DNA from: Anisakis pegreffii
Lineage: Eukaryota > Nematoda > Chromadorea > Rhabditida > Anisakidae
Direction of reading: 5' to 3'
DNA: 64,000 nt
Assembly (NCBI GenBank): GCA_035041965.1
Contig: JAPYMA010000790.1
Location: 1 to 64,000 of the forward strand
Shown here: positions 31,633-44,098 of the stretch, one piece after another
How positions within the stretch are numbered: position 1 is the first letter of the stretch
How the letters are laid out: every line of letters begins with the position of its first letter
Position numbers and translations under genes: made by a program
The notes under the pieces: model-generated
The model's input: only the letters and a program-made list of their open reading frames with translations
What the model was told of the DNA's origin: nothing
Databases searched by the model: none

Positions 31633-33001
31633 ATGCAAACTATCGAGAAGGCACTGCATCAACCAATGCCGTTCACAACCGGTGGCCAAACCATAACTGA
31701 TCGCCTGACAGCAGCAAAACATTCGCTGGCTGGTAGTCAACTCGGTAAAACGATTTGTAAAGCAACTACGGAGGAATTAATGGCACCCAAGAAGAAGCAT
31801 CTTGATTGTTTGTTCTTCTTTCATTCGTTTTATTCACTTCATTAATTCATCCAGTATCATTATTATTTATTATTATTATTGATATTAATATTGTTATTAA
31901 TTACCAATTATCATTGTTATCGTTGTTCTTTGAGTGAATTTAGTATCTGTATTAGATTTATTACACTGTACAAATGAGCCAAATGTATCGATTCCATCTA
32001 TGGCCAATTTACTCATTGAGCGAACACAAAATCCGAACTGGACAGTTGTTTATAAGGCGCTGATAACAATTCATAATATTATGTGCTATGGAAATGAGGT
32101 TTAATTTTATTTTATGTTCAGTTTTATATTGTACCTTTTTATTTTATTGGTCAGACGGTTCAGAGAATGTCAATTCAGTGAGTGTCTGAATTATTCAGTG
32201 AGTTTCATGATCATTGTTACTGTGTTGCCGCACATTATCAGAATTATGCAGATGTGTTGTTCAGTTGAAATTCATTTAATTTGAAAGTATTTTTAATATA
32301 TCTGATTCGTTTTTCTCTTTTTAGAATAATATTGAACCATTTGCAGCGGTTTTCTCAGTATTTGGCTTCGTGTAATACAACGTTCAATTTGGGCAGTTTT
32401 CTTGATAAGGGCTCTACGCAAGGTTATTTTAACTTTATTTTGCGATTGTTTACATGTTGTTGTTTATCGTTTTCGGCTTTTGCAATATCAAATTCTGATA
32501 ACTACAAAGTAATTGAACACTTTAGTACTAGCATCCAGCAGATTCGTTTATTTTAACCTGGAAATCAAAGGCAATTAATGTTTACTAATTTCTGTTTTTA
32601 TCTCGTTGATTCATTATCAGTGAATCGTCATCACCCTTTCTAACTGATGCAATAGTATTATCTTCATTGACTCGTCACTTCCTAAACGCTCGATTTTTCT
32701 TGAACGTTTCCATCGGTTATGCAACCGTTGTTGTGCAATTTCGCGATCATCAAAAATATTATTATTAATATTAACAATGTCATAATTATTATTATGATAA
32801 TTGTTATTATCATTTGCATCGTTGCTATTTCTAACTGAGCATTGAAACTCTTTCATTTTCGGTTGTTTATTACATTCATTAAGTTTTGACGAACTTTCTA
32901 TGAGCATATTGTATGCATGAGGTGTTTTTAATTTTTTCTTCAAATCATTTTTAGTTTTGCGACCTGTTTCCGCTCTTTGTGTAGGCGCAGGTCAACCGAT
33001 A

Positions 33002-33085
<84 letters not shown>

Positions 33086-36000
33086 TAGGAGAATGTTGAT
33101 TATTTTGTTAATGTTTCTTAAATGTTCGATTATCAATTTTTTCTTGAAGTAATGATTATTATTAACAACAACAATAATAGACTTAATCAGCCTTTGATTA
33201 TGTTTGTTTGTTCGTACTGTTTGTGTATGTGCTGTGCAGGTTCTCCTATGGACTATACCTATTCAACATCAAGACGATGGGCATCGTTGGATACGGTTGT
33301 TGTCGGTAATTTACATTAATTTTTGAATTTTGATTACATTCACGAACACAAACTACGATGAGTCCAAATCACATCTTCGTTCTCTCTTCTAACAAGCAGA
33401 ACGTCGTATTTGGTTCAGTTGCCCTTTCTGGATGTTATTCAGTTCATATGCTGATGGTACTATCCCCGTTTTATTTGTTTTATCTACTTCTTGCTTCACT
33501 CTCTTTCCTCAATGTTTCCACCGCTACTGCATGCATAAAATTTCTTATTGCTCTGTTACTTTATCCCTTCTGATGTCGGGCCTCATTATTATTATCGTTG
33601 CTATTATTACTATTAAAATTATTATATAGGAATTAATTCTGTGTTATTTTGTACTTTAAAGTTGCATGACCTACTGTTTAAATTGGTTATTGAAAGGATA
33701 TGAATTTAATTTATCCGTCATTGAAGAGCCAATATCTGCTTTGCTAACTGCACCATCTCATACAGTCAACTGAAATATATAAGTACTTCATCGATTAGCA
33801 CGTTTCCCTCGCATGATAGTTGACTTGTACTCAGTAATAATTTTAGCAACACTAATACTTTTATCTTTTTTGATTTTTATTATCCGGTTGTTCAGTAATA
33901 CCATCTCCATTGCAGATGCAGTATCCCTGTTTTTGAATAGTTATTTTATCGTTGAGAATTGAGCATTTATTTGAATTTTTCATGAACGTCAGCATAGAAG
34001 TATGATATTGGTCGTTTAAGGTTACGATATGTCACAGCATGTAAGACGTTATGGTAAGTATATAAGCGAAAAGATTTATACTTATCGATTGTGTGCATAT
34101 GACTTCTGCAAGGTGAAACGTGGTCGAGAGGACGGTCTACTGCGAACAATGAATACTGATAAGGTAGTGTCTCGTTTTCATCTGTTTGACAGTCATACCT
34201 CCTAGAAATGCTTCATTATTTTGTTTATTTATTATCGGGAAATACTTTTATTACGAATGTCATCAACACATCTGTTGTTTTCATTATGAAAATAATTATA
34301 ATGAATGTGTTAATAATGGCCGTTATTATTATTATTATTATTATTATTGTGATTCTTGCGTTAATTAATTTAGTTGAAAGTGTTGAGTTAAAAAAGTGTA
34401 TCGCTTCATGAGTTTACGAAAGGCATGTTCTGTGATAAATTTCAGTTATTAAAAACGTTGCCAATTCTGCAAAATCAGATTGATGCTCTTCTGCAATTTC
34501 AAGTGAGTGAATAAATATTCTATATTCGAAAAATTTTTTGTTGCAAATTGTACGCCATTTGTTGATTCAGTGATTGTTGGTTAGCACGATCTCAGTTGAA
34601 CGCTTGTCTTAGATTTAAATATTTCTACATGTTGATTTAAATAAAATAAGCTAATTTGTGTTTGAAGGTTACGTCAAGTGAATTGAACAACGGTGTTATC
34701 AACTGCTCTTTCATATTACTATTTCGTGATCTCATTCGTTTATTTGCGTGTTATAATGATGGTGTTATTAATTTATTGGAGAAATATTTTGATATGAACA
34801 AAAAACAGTGTCGAGAGGCGCTCGATATGTACAAGGCTTTCTTGGTTCGTTTCATCGGATAATCACTTGATTAATTCCTTCTATTTTACTCATCTTCTAT
34901 CCATCTGTTCAGTTCATTTGGTACATGTCGTTTAAGGATTTTCAAAATTTCAGTTACGATTGGATAAAGTGGCGGAATTCCTAAAAGTTGCCGAAACGGT
35001 CGGTATTGATCGTGGTGAAATTCCAGATCTGACACGTGCACCCGCCTCGTTACTCGAGGCGCTTGAAGCTCACCTTGTGCATTTGGAGGGCGGTAAAATG
35101 CCACCATCAACGAATCATGTTCGCTTATTATTGTTTTTGATTTTTATTAGTTTCGTCGTAACTGTAGTTTATCTTATTATTATTATGCCTCTGTATTTAA
35201 TAACTGTTTTCAGCAATTATTTTGTGAATATATATGAAAATAAACGAGTGAATTGCAGAGCGAACAGTTTGCAGCTGTGATGGGTCAATCGTCTTCGCTT
35301 TTCAAATCCGATAATCAGTCAGCTGTTATCGAAGATTCAGCCAAAGAAAAATATTTGAAAGAAGAAAAAGAACGATTACGTATGTTTGAGGTGAATATTT
35401 AATGCTTTGCTTTGAATTCAAATTTGAACCCGATTTCTACGTTGGTCATCATTCGTATTGAACTTACCGGCGTTCAGTTCGTCTCTGTCAGTAAAGAGTG
35501 GCTTAATGTGAAATATTTGCATTATTCAGTAAATCATCTCACAACAAACGAATACTGAATTGTAAATTTTAATCGCTAATGTTAAAATATCAGTTGATTC
35601 TGATAATGATGATTTGAAAGGAACAACGTAAAAAACATGGAGCAGCCATGACTAACGCATCAGAAATGAATCTGGTGAGTGATGCAACGAATCCGTTCGC
35701 GAACGCAGTTGCAATGAATATTGAGAATCAGCAAGCAAGCCAAGCTCAGTCACATAAACCCAGCGATGACTTGTTGTCATTGTTCGATCCTGTTGTTTCG
35801 TCACTTGCTAACAGTACTCAGCAACCCTCTTCTACCGCACAAATGATGGCAACCACTGCAGCCACTACAGCTCCTCTCAGTACGAATGCTGCTCATACGA
35901 CCACTTCTTCTCTAAACCTTGACCCCACCAATCCTTTTGCACAAAATATATTCCAGCAGCAACCTATTATGACAACATCGAACGTTGTCAACACACGTAT

Positions 36001-39000
36001 GTCTCTTTTATTCTCTTCATTCATAAAGATTTATCTATTGACACGTCCGTTCAATTGTTCCAATCCATAACTATTTGATTCAGCCTTTACAAGCACAGTA
36101 CCAGCAGCAACGTATCCAAACGTCTCAACGAATGCCGCACCACCAACTTTCGGTGCGGATTTCTCGAGAGCATTCACCAAAAGTGCATCAGCAATTCCAG
36201 CTCAGCAACAGCCGTATGGTGCGTTTCGTCGAATTTCGAAATATTTTTGCTCTTATATTTCTTTTTTTTTCATCTATTTTTATCATTCGATATGAAGTTG
36301 TTGTGTCTTTTGTTCATTCTTAAACAAGGATTTAATGGATGCGTGATTCAATTCGTTCAAAATTAGATTGTTCCTATTTTTGTGTTATTTTTTAATGAAA
36401 TGGTTGCATACCTTACTATCGTATACTTGTGAGCACGTGTCATCGTCCAATTCGCTAATTTTGTGTATTTTGTGGTGATGTGGTGTGGTATGATGTATTG
36501 TTATAATTGATATTGTTGTTGGTTTGTGTCTTAATCATAGCTAATTGATCTTATTCAATTCACGATTGATTCTATAATCGAACGTCTTCTATTCATACTA
36601 CTGCTTACAAAGGCGCTCCCCTGACCGACAGCTAAAGAAGCTGAAGAACTCGTAACGTTGTGGTATATCTGTATTTATGAATGTTTTATGTGTTGCCAAA
36701 TTGTGTTATACTTCTATCTTATTTACCTTAATTAGAAATCCAGAGGAGGTAAGGTTGTCGAACTTGCACAGGAGGGGAGGGCTGTTGGGGAGTGTGGATC
36801 TATGGAAAGCGGAGGTTTGCTGAGATGAAGTGCATAGATTTCAAAGACTTTGAAATCTGAAGGCAGGTTGCTGAATGTGCTAAAAAATATCTCGTCAAGA
36901 TAAAGCTATTGAATCGCTGAATTAGTATTTATGGTCGTTTGAATGAGTTTGACTCAAGTGATTTTTAACAGAAATTTAGGATAGATGTGTTTTCTTTAAG
37001 AGATCAATTAAGGGGAGGAATTGATTAAGGTTATACTAGGTTTTTTAATCCTTTTCCAGATTGTAGGTTTTTATTTTGAAAACAGAAGTTGAATTGACGA
37101 TTGAAACTTAGAATATTCACTGATTATTTTTTGTTTGATCTTGACATTCTCGAATATGTTATGCTCGTAGTGAACAGTAGTTAGTATTGTTTTTGACTGG
37201 GTGATTGGTTGATTGCGATGAAAGTGAACTGAAAGCGAATGGGTCAGGTGCTGAGAGTACGAATCCGTTCATGATGCCATCGAGCACTGAAGGATCTGTC
37301 GAAACGACTCACGAAGCACTATTGTCACAACAACAACAACAGTCATGGGTACCCATCAGCGATCTACAACAGCAATACCAGCAACCAGAACATGACTGGA
37401 ACAATCAGACGAACACCGCAGCAGATTCCAGTTCGAGTGGCGATGAAACTTCAGCAACTGCACTCTCAACGCACACTGAAACTGTTAATCAAGCTCTGCG
37501 AAATCCATTCGGTGCTATGCAACATAACGCACAAGGTATTCGTTGCTTCTGCTTTCCAGTTTGAACATATTGTCGTAAAGCTTTTCTTGACGGTAATCAT
37601 TCTCGAGCAACGGTCCTTAGGTGATACGAACTCTAAAAAAAAAACAGTGGAAATGAGTTCAGCTATTCAAAAAGTTATCATTACAGCTCTGCATACGGCC
37701 GGTATTAACGCAACTGTGGCCACTCCGCTGCAGTCGGAAGCTCCGACTTTTTGTACAACGGCCTCGAATAATTCATCTGGTGAACGCACTTTTATATTTT
37801 GTTGTCTTTGTCCCATGCTGTCATTATTATCTTGCTTATTTGTTTCTCCACGATTTTAATTCGATCTCAAAGCGTTTGCTACGTCATTTGAAAAGAAAAC
37901 TCGTTGATTTAGCCGCTCCGTCGCCTGTTCCCTTCGGAGTGTCATCGCAAAGTGCAGCGCAAGCTGTACCACAGCAACAACAAGGTCAACAGACACTTGG
38001 AATCTATGATCAGACGCCATTTTGTTGGTTCTTTGCTCAGTTTCATTCTTTTTTCTTAATCGAAATATGCTTCATTTTTGAAACATAAGCGTATTCCCTT
38101 TTTTAGCACATATGGACGGCAGTTATACGTCATCACCAGTATTCCCACATCATATGCAACAACAGCAACAGCAAGGTGTTGATGCAACTGGTTCGTTAGT
38201 TGAGGAAGCATCCATAGATTTTGGTGATTGATTTTTTTTTCAGATTTTCTTCTCCTTTAATTCAGATTCTCCTTTAACATTCGAATAAAATTCATGAATG
38301 AAGCATTCTTACAAGGGAAGGTCACGAACTTACCCCAACGTTTCGGGGTGAGATACATATCATTCTGTAGGGCTCGTATAGCTGATTACGAATATGCAAA
38401 TATTTTTTGCGGCGGACAAGTGGGACGGAAGATATGGCGGGCAAAAGATTTTTAGTGTATTGAAGTGAGATTCTGAATTAGCATTTTGCAACGGCGGCTT
38501 GGCCTAGTGGGTAGTGTGCTAGCAGTAGGTGTGGATGCTTGGTAGTTCCGTTCCGCACGCTGCCGAAATTTTTTTCTCTTACATTATTTCTAACATATTC
38601 AAGTAGTCTTAATATTCTGCAACTTCACTCCCCACAACTTTTCCAAGTTGTGGGGATGCTTCCAATTTTTATTTTTTGTTTTTTTTTAAGTTTGATATTT
38701 TTTGTTTTTCATATCTGATCATAATGGATGTGTCTGTTTACAACAAAATGATCGAAACATAGATGTAGGTTACAGCAGATATCCAACCGCTCGACAGATA
38801 TTTCTTTCGGATATTTAAAGCATTCATCCGCAAGATTCACTCGTATGTTATTATTCACGATATTGACTTCCTGATCTATCGGCGTGAAAATATTTTGCGT
38901 ATTTTGGAAGTGGTTTTCAACCAGTTCTGCAATCCGAAGTTTCGGGATTTCAACAGGTACTCTTGGTACGCGTGCGGATATGTCCAACAGCATCCTGATC

Positions 39001-41309
39001 AATTTGAAACGCCAGTCCAAGTGTGTTTCCCTCAGCAAGTGACTCAAGATTGTGATATAGATCGTTGTGATCAGTTATCCTTTGTAAAATGTTCTTATTG
39101 TAACCTACATCTATGTTTCGATCATTTTGTTGTAAACAGACACATCCATTATGATCACATATGAAAAACAAAAAATATCAAACTTTAAAAAAAACAAAAA
39201 ATAAAAATTGGAAGCATCCCCACAACTTGAAAAAGTTGTGGGGAGTGAAGTTGCAGAATATTACGACTACTTGAATATGTTAGGAATAATGTAAGAGAAA
39301 AAAATTTCGGCAGCGTGCGGAACGGAACTACCAAGCATCCACACCTACTGCTAGCACACTACCCACTAGGCCAAGCCGCCGTTGCGAAATGCTAATTCAG
39401 AATCTCACTTCAATACACTGAAAATCTTTTGCCCGCCATATCTTCCGTCCCGCTTGTCCGCCGCAAAAAATATTTGCATAGTCGTAATCAGCTATACGAG
39501 CCCTACAAAATGATATGCATCTCACCACGAAACGTTGGGGTAAGTTCGTGACCTTCCCTTGTTAGTTAATGCATTCGGCAGTGAAATACTCCTTTATCGG
39601 TACCAAACTTCAGAATTACGCAATTCATTGAACGAGAGTCATTTGGTGTTATTTTTGAATTGAATAATACTACATCGAATTGAAATTGTTATCAGTTCCA
39701 AACTATTCAGTATGAGCATAAATTCACTAGTGATCTATTTGTCTATATATTTTCTTGCTCACTTTTTTGAATTCATCGTTCAATTTCGTTTCAAAATTAT
39801 GAATTATTGTTATGGTTTTCTCAAGCATCAATTTCTGTTCAGAAATAATCCGCACATTCACCTTTTCAGACTTGCACAATCGAGTATTTCTCTGTTGTTA
39901 GTTCTTTTATTGAAGTTATTTGATCTAATGAAACTATTGAACGTAATTTTTATTTTAGGTGCACCAAACATTGCAGGTGGTTAGTTTTTCTGAACACATT
40001 AAACGTTTTGATGTTGATTTGTGATGAGTTTGTTTGTTTCATATTTCGTGTTTAGTTATTGATGCATTTGTTGGTTTATAGAAAGGAGTTTTATTGTGCT
40101 CGTTTGTTGTGTTGTTATTTGTGATTGTTAGCGATTGTTATATCTGGTGTTGATCAGTTCATATTCTGAAATAAAACTTATTTGATGTGATTATTTTCTA
40201 ATTTATTTTACATCTGTCGAAATGTTGTGTTTTTATTTTTGATAAAACATGATACTTCAAAATTGGTTATGCGCCCACAATTATGAACAGTTTGATTCAG
40301 ATGCTTTCGTATATTATTGATGGTTTCTTGATGTTGTATGAATGTTCATTTTTTTGTGACGATGTGCTCGTATCGCTTGTCATCCATCTTATATTGAATG
40401 TTATTGAGTTCCTGGATTTTTGTTACGCTCTGTTGAAGATGCATTCTTGCATACTAATGATGGTAAACAAGCGAAATTCGATCGGATTTTGACCGAACTT
40501 TCGGTTTTTAAATTTTTAAGTCGTTTTGATAGTTATAGAAGTTTATAATTTAAAAAAAGGACTAATTCGAATTCGTACCGAGCCAAATATTCGTTCTTTT
40601 ATCATCACTAGTACATAATTTGTGCTTTATCCTAGAGCATTAGTTAGATGGAAAGAAATGGTTGAATGATGATTCAATTTCAGGTAATAGCTCGATAGAT
40701 GCATACTCTCAACAACAATTACAATCATCACAGCAAGCCACTAAATTCGGTGCTAACGATTTGGACAGTGCGTTGTCGTCTTTAGCCGATAACCTATCGA
40801 TCGCTGGTGGAAAGGCTGCTGCAGCTAGTCAAGGGTTAGTTCTTATTTGGTTACGTTCAATTTTATACTGTAGATGCTTCAGTAAACCAGTGCAATGGAA
40901 CAGTCAAAGTAGTAACGCAGCTGTGATACGTCCACCAGCAGCACATCAAGTTACACCAGCGCAGATGCCTTTTGCACAGATGCCACCGCAACAATGGCCT
41001 CATCCATTACAAGCTTATCAGCCACAACCAGGTTTAGCATCACTTTTTAGTTGAGAAGTGAGCAGATAATAAATAACAAGCAAAAACTTAGGTATGTACG
41101 GTCAGCAAGCAATGATGAATGTGTATGCTCAACAAGGCTTTGGGCAACTGCCTTCAGCTGGGGTATACGGAGTTGGTGCAACAAGTGCAAATGCACCGTT
41201 GACATTGCCATCCTCATCAGCACCAACAACAACCACCACGAGCACTGCAAACAACACACAGCAATCAGCACTACTGCAGCAGTCCTCTAGTCAACATCCG
41301 TTCATGTGA
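31633..41309 (+). CDS. unc-11: Clathrin assembly protein UNC-11 / PICALM / AP180
   Basis: Eighteen exons give 909 aa: 31633-31807, 31956-32098, 32347-32422, 34021-34163, 34446-34502, 34668-34844, 34954-35118, 35259-35390, 35621-35996, 36084-36218, 37236-37535, 37621-37779, 37913-37984, 38107-38190, 39959-39976, 40684-40834, 40883-41031, 41092-41309. Residues ~1-290 form the ANTH domain that binds PI(4,5)P2 and VAMP/synaptobrevin; blocks such as '[18 protein letters not shown]' and '[19 protein letters not shown]' are near-identical to nematode UNC-11. The tail is Gln/Ser/Thr-rich and disordered. It has four NPF motifs (EH-domain ligands), a 'DLLSLFDP' adaptor/clathrin-binding stretch and the '[14 protein letters not shown]' motif typical of AP180/CALM. 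The protein sorts synaptobrevin and shapes clathrin coats during endocytosis. A 1250-bp palindromic transposon and a (TA)n tract sit in introns. The small tail exons are all phase 1, which suits exon skipping. Confidence 0.95.
33005..33085. repeat. (TA)n microsatellite, ~40 units
   Basis: Pure alternating TA in unc-11 intron 3. It can extrude as a cruciform and is likely polymorphic in length. Confidence 0.97.
33240..33305 (+). other. Candidate 66-nt cassette exon in unc-11
   Basis: Preceded by GTGCAG and followed by GTAATT, open throughout, phase 1 at both ends. Inclusion would add 22 residues ('[17 protein letters not shown]' within them) at the GYDM junction of the ANTH domain without changing the frame. 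The C. elegans protein reads straight across this junction, so it would be an optional exon. Confidence 0.4.
38492..38565 (+). ncRNA. tRNA-like Pol III unit in left arm
   Basis: A 74-nt stretch has a 7-bp acceptor-like stem (CGGCGGC with GCTGCCG, one G-U). An A box, TGGCCTAGTGGG, fits TRGYNNARNNGG fully, and a B-box-like AGTTCCGTTCC (8 of 11) follows. A T7 run after 38568 could terminate Pol III. The anticodon loop is oversized and the T stem is weak, so it is a degenerate or derived tRNA rather than a normal one. Confidence 0.5.
39308..39381 (-). ncRNA. tRNA-like Pol III unit in right arm (inverted copy)
   Basis: Reverse-complement counterpart of the unit at 38492-38565, with the same stem and boxes. 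An A-run on the plus strand (about 39298-39304) gives the T-run terminator on the minus strand. The two units point toward each other across the element. Confidence 0.5.
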
Positions 41310-44098
41310 TATTTGTTTATGTTTTGTTTATCGAGCACTTTTATTATCGTCTTGTAGAGCCCGGTTCTCATCTTGTTTTATTTTTATACACCATCCGTCA
41401 ACTGCATGTCGTGGAATCACCCATGGCTTCTGTAATTGTTTAAGTGTTAGTTGTAATATCATCCCACTTATTGGATCAATGAATTCATCTTCAGCAGTGT
41501 TCTCCTTCCGTCATTATCAATTCTTCCATTTTAGCATTCCTACTCCGTTGACTTCAACGCAAACTGTGAAAATTTTGTTGTGAGCATTTGAGAGGATTTC
41601 TTAAGTTTTATTTTAATATTGCTCTGGTAGCATTTATCAGTGGAATTATTTTATTTTTATTGTCACCTTTGTTATCGTTTTTTATCAGTTACTGTTATTA
41701 GTATGTGATTACAATTCACGAGATCTTCACTCGCCACTGTTATACTTTTTCCTTTCCGTCGTCGTGATTGTCTTTGTTTTGTTTCCAATACTCCATATTT
41801 TCAATCGACTGAAAATATCCACCGTTACCGAACTCATTGGTAAAACAAACTCACTATTCTCTCTGATACCGTATGCTATTCATTGTGAACTCTGATGCTT
41901 TGATTTATGTGGCAAGTGTAATTTTCAAAAAGGAGTGTATATTTTTTGCGTAGGTAAAGGAGTTCGTAGTAGTGAATTTATTTGTTTGGGCATTTCGAAA
42001 AATGGCGAGTGCAAATTTCTGATTTCCGAAGGAAAGTAAATGGAAGGCTACTATCAATTGTATCTGTTCGTATCATGTATCCTCTCTTCACTATAACGGC
42101 AATGTTTTGAAGTAATCGTTACAATCGATTTTGAATGAGAGGCTTCTGAATTGTTGCGCTGTTATTGACTTCTGGTAGAGAGAAGTTGTGCCGTTCTGAA
42201 TTGGGGACAGCTGTTGTTCTCTTTGTCCATCGCAGACATTTCCTCTGAGGGGTGATCTTTCGGAACAACAATACCATCGCCATTTTGCCAGAATGTGCAG
42301 CTAGAACTCAGGCATCCGAAATGTTGAGATTTGATTCAAATGCTTCAGTACTTTTTATTGCTGTATTGATAAAGGCACATTAGGTAATGCACTCGTATTG
42401 CAAAAATCAGAATGCTTAACAAACCACTTTGATTGTGAATATAGTGTAATCGCGAAACGAGAATCGCTTGACTTGTGCGAATTTGGAATCCGCTTAAGGT
42501 TTAGCTGCCACAAAAACTGAACCAAGTATTATGACAATTGTAGTGCATACATGAAGTTGAATGTTGAAACGGATGATATGCATTTGATTATGGCGCCCAC
42601 TACCCTTCACCTCCCTCCCCTCATTACCCGCTTTCATCTGTGGACTACAAAGCACTTTTACTTTGAGTGGTACATATGAATTTACATCTAGAATTCATTG
42701 ACATGTGTTATTGGTGTATTATACTTTTTTTTTCTGAATGAGCAGAATATTTCTTTTGCAACATTACGCTTGCATGTATTCATCAGTTAACAGATAGTTA
42801 TTTTATATTCGCTGAATGGTATTTTTTACTCACCTTCTTTCAATTATCAGTGTTTGTTTTTTATCGGCAGGGAAGTTGTTTTCCTGTTCGAATTGCGCTC
42901 GAAACAAAATTATGTCATGATGGAGAGGGGGAAGAACGAAATTTGATTGGGACACTTTATGGTATTATAATTTTCATTTGAGAGAGTTGTACGTTGTTTA
43001 ACAAGAAATTTACTGTAATTTGCTATTGTTCCAATCAATAAGAAGCGTTTGATCCCTCTTCATTTGCTTTGAGTAATTTGTATCGCGATATTCAATTATG
43101 CGATAATATATTGTGGCATTGTTAGTTTGTGGCATCGTGGACAATAATAATTTCGTCATAATTTATCATTTTTTAAAAGTTTTGGCAATTATTAGTCTTT
43201 ACAGTTTCGCGATTTTTATATCATTTCATTCACTGACCATTTGAAACGTTGTGTTCAAAGATGATTCTCCCACGTTTATGCGGATACAATAAATTTTTCT
43301 CGTTTCGAACGATATTTCGTGTAACTCGAGTTATTCATACATTCCTTTTTCGTTTTGTTCATTCTGCATTTGGATGAGTTTGTGTTGTTGTCCACAAACT
43401 GACGTTTATTCTTTATTTTTGATTCCATTTGTTCGTTCCTTCAGTCGCTGTTCTTATAGATTTTCAATTATTCAATCAGTTTTATGTTCTGAATATTGAA
43501 GTAATTAACAATGCTAATGAGTTGATAGAGCTAATGATAAGTTTTTTGAGAAAATAAGGAGATCGGTATGTATTGCCTGCTGTTGTTGGAATTAATCACT
43601 CGAATTTAATATAAAATGAATATCATCCTTGAATGATCACTGTCTTTACTGAAATCATTTATCAACATCATTTATAATCATTATTATTGTCAAGAAGTCA
43701 ACGTGGTTCGATGATAAAAGTATTTTTATTGATTTCGATTGTGATCGCACAAAGATCTCTTGATCGTTTGCTGTAACAATGTTCTCTTGAATGCCGAGTG
43801 TAGAGTGTTGCATCTGGCGAGCCGTGATCTTGTTTCACTCGGAACTGATCCATCCTAACCATTGGCTTTCACTCTTGCAACACTCATCACAAAGATCCCG
43901 TCATTCGATGATTCAGAACAATCTTAAATGGTGTAAGCTTAGAGTAGCGACTAACCTTGAAACGCTGAAATATTTCATTCTAACAAACGAGCAGATGAAC
44001 GATTCAACTGCACAGAAGATGCCTTTAATAGTTTTTTAATAATGGCAAAATGGTTGAAGTAAGTTTCCGTTTGTCCTTCTTACAGAAGATCTAATTCA
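41310..44098. other. unc-11 3' UTR and intergenic, no gene seen
   Basis: AT-rich sequence without a recognisable coding block. A plus-strand open stretch at 43791-44039 just before the AGA gene has no family character and no Kozak or splice support. Confidence 0.45.

Larger units (their letters stand above)
38312..39561. mobile_element. 1250-bp DNA transposon with 463-bp terminal inverted repeats
   Basis: The left arm 38312-38774 and the right arm 39099-39561 are near-perfect reverse complements, starting CAAGGGAAGGTCACGAACTT. TTA flanks each end (38309-38311 and 39562-39564), a likely 3-bp target duplication of TWA type as in PIF/Harbinger. The 324-bp centre is open on the plus strand (~38895-39164) and ends in a Cys/His-rich tail, '[18 protein letters not shown]' plus two His, like a transposase zinc tail. 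That tail runs into the arm, so both arms encode its last ~20 residues. No transposase catalytic core is present, so the element is non-autonomous. It lies in an unc-11 intron. Confidence 0.85.

Noticed and set aside
32617..32943. 108-codon minus-strand open frame rich in Asn/Lys
   Set aside because: Lies inside unc-11 intron 3. The composition follows AT-rich triplets and no family is recognised.
43791..44039. 82-codon open frame just upstream of AGA
   Set aside because: Not homologous to anything I know. The AGA signal peptide starts cleanly at 44099.
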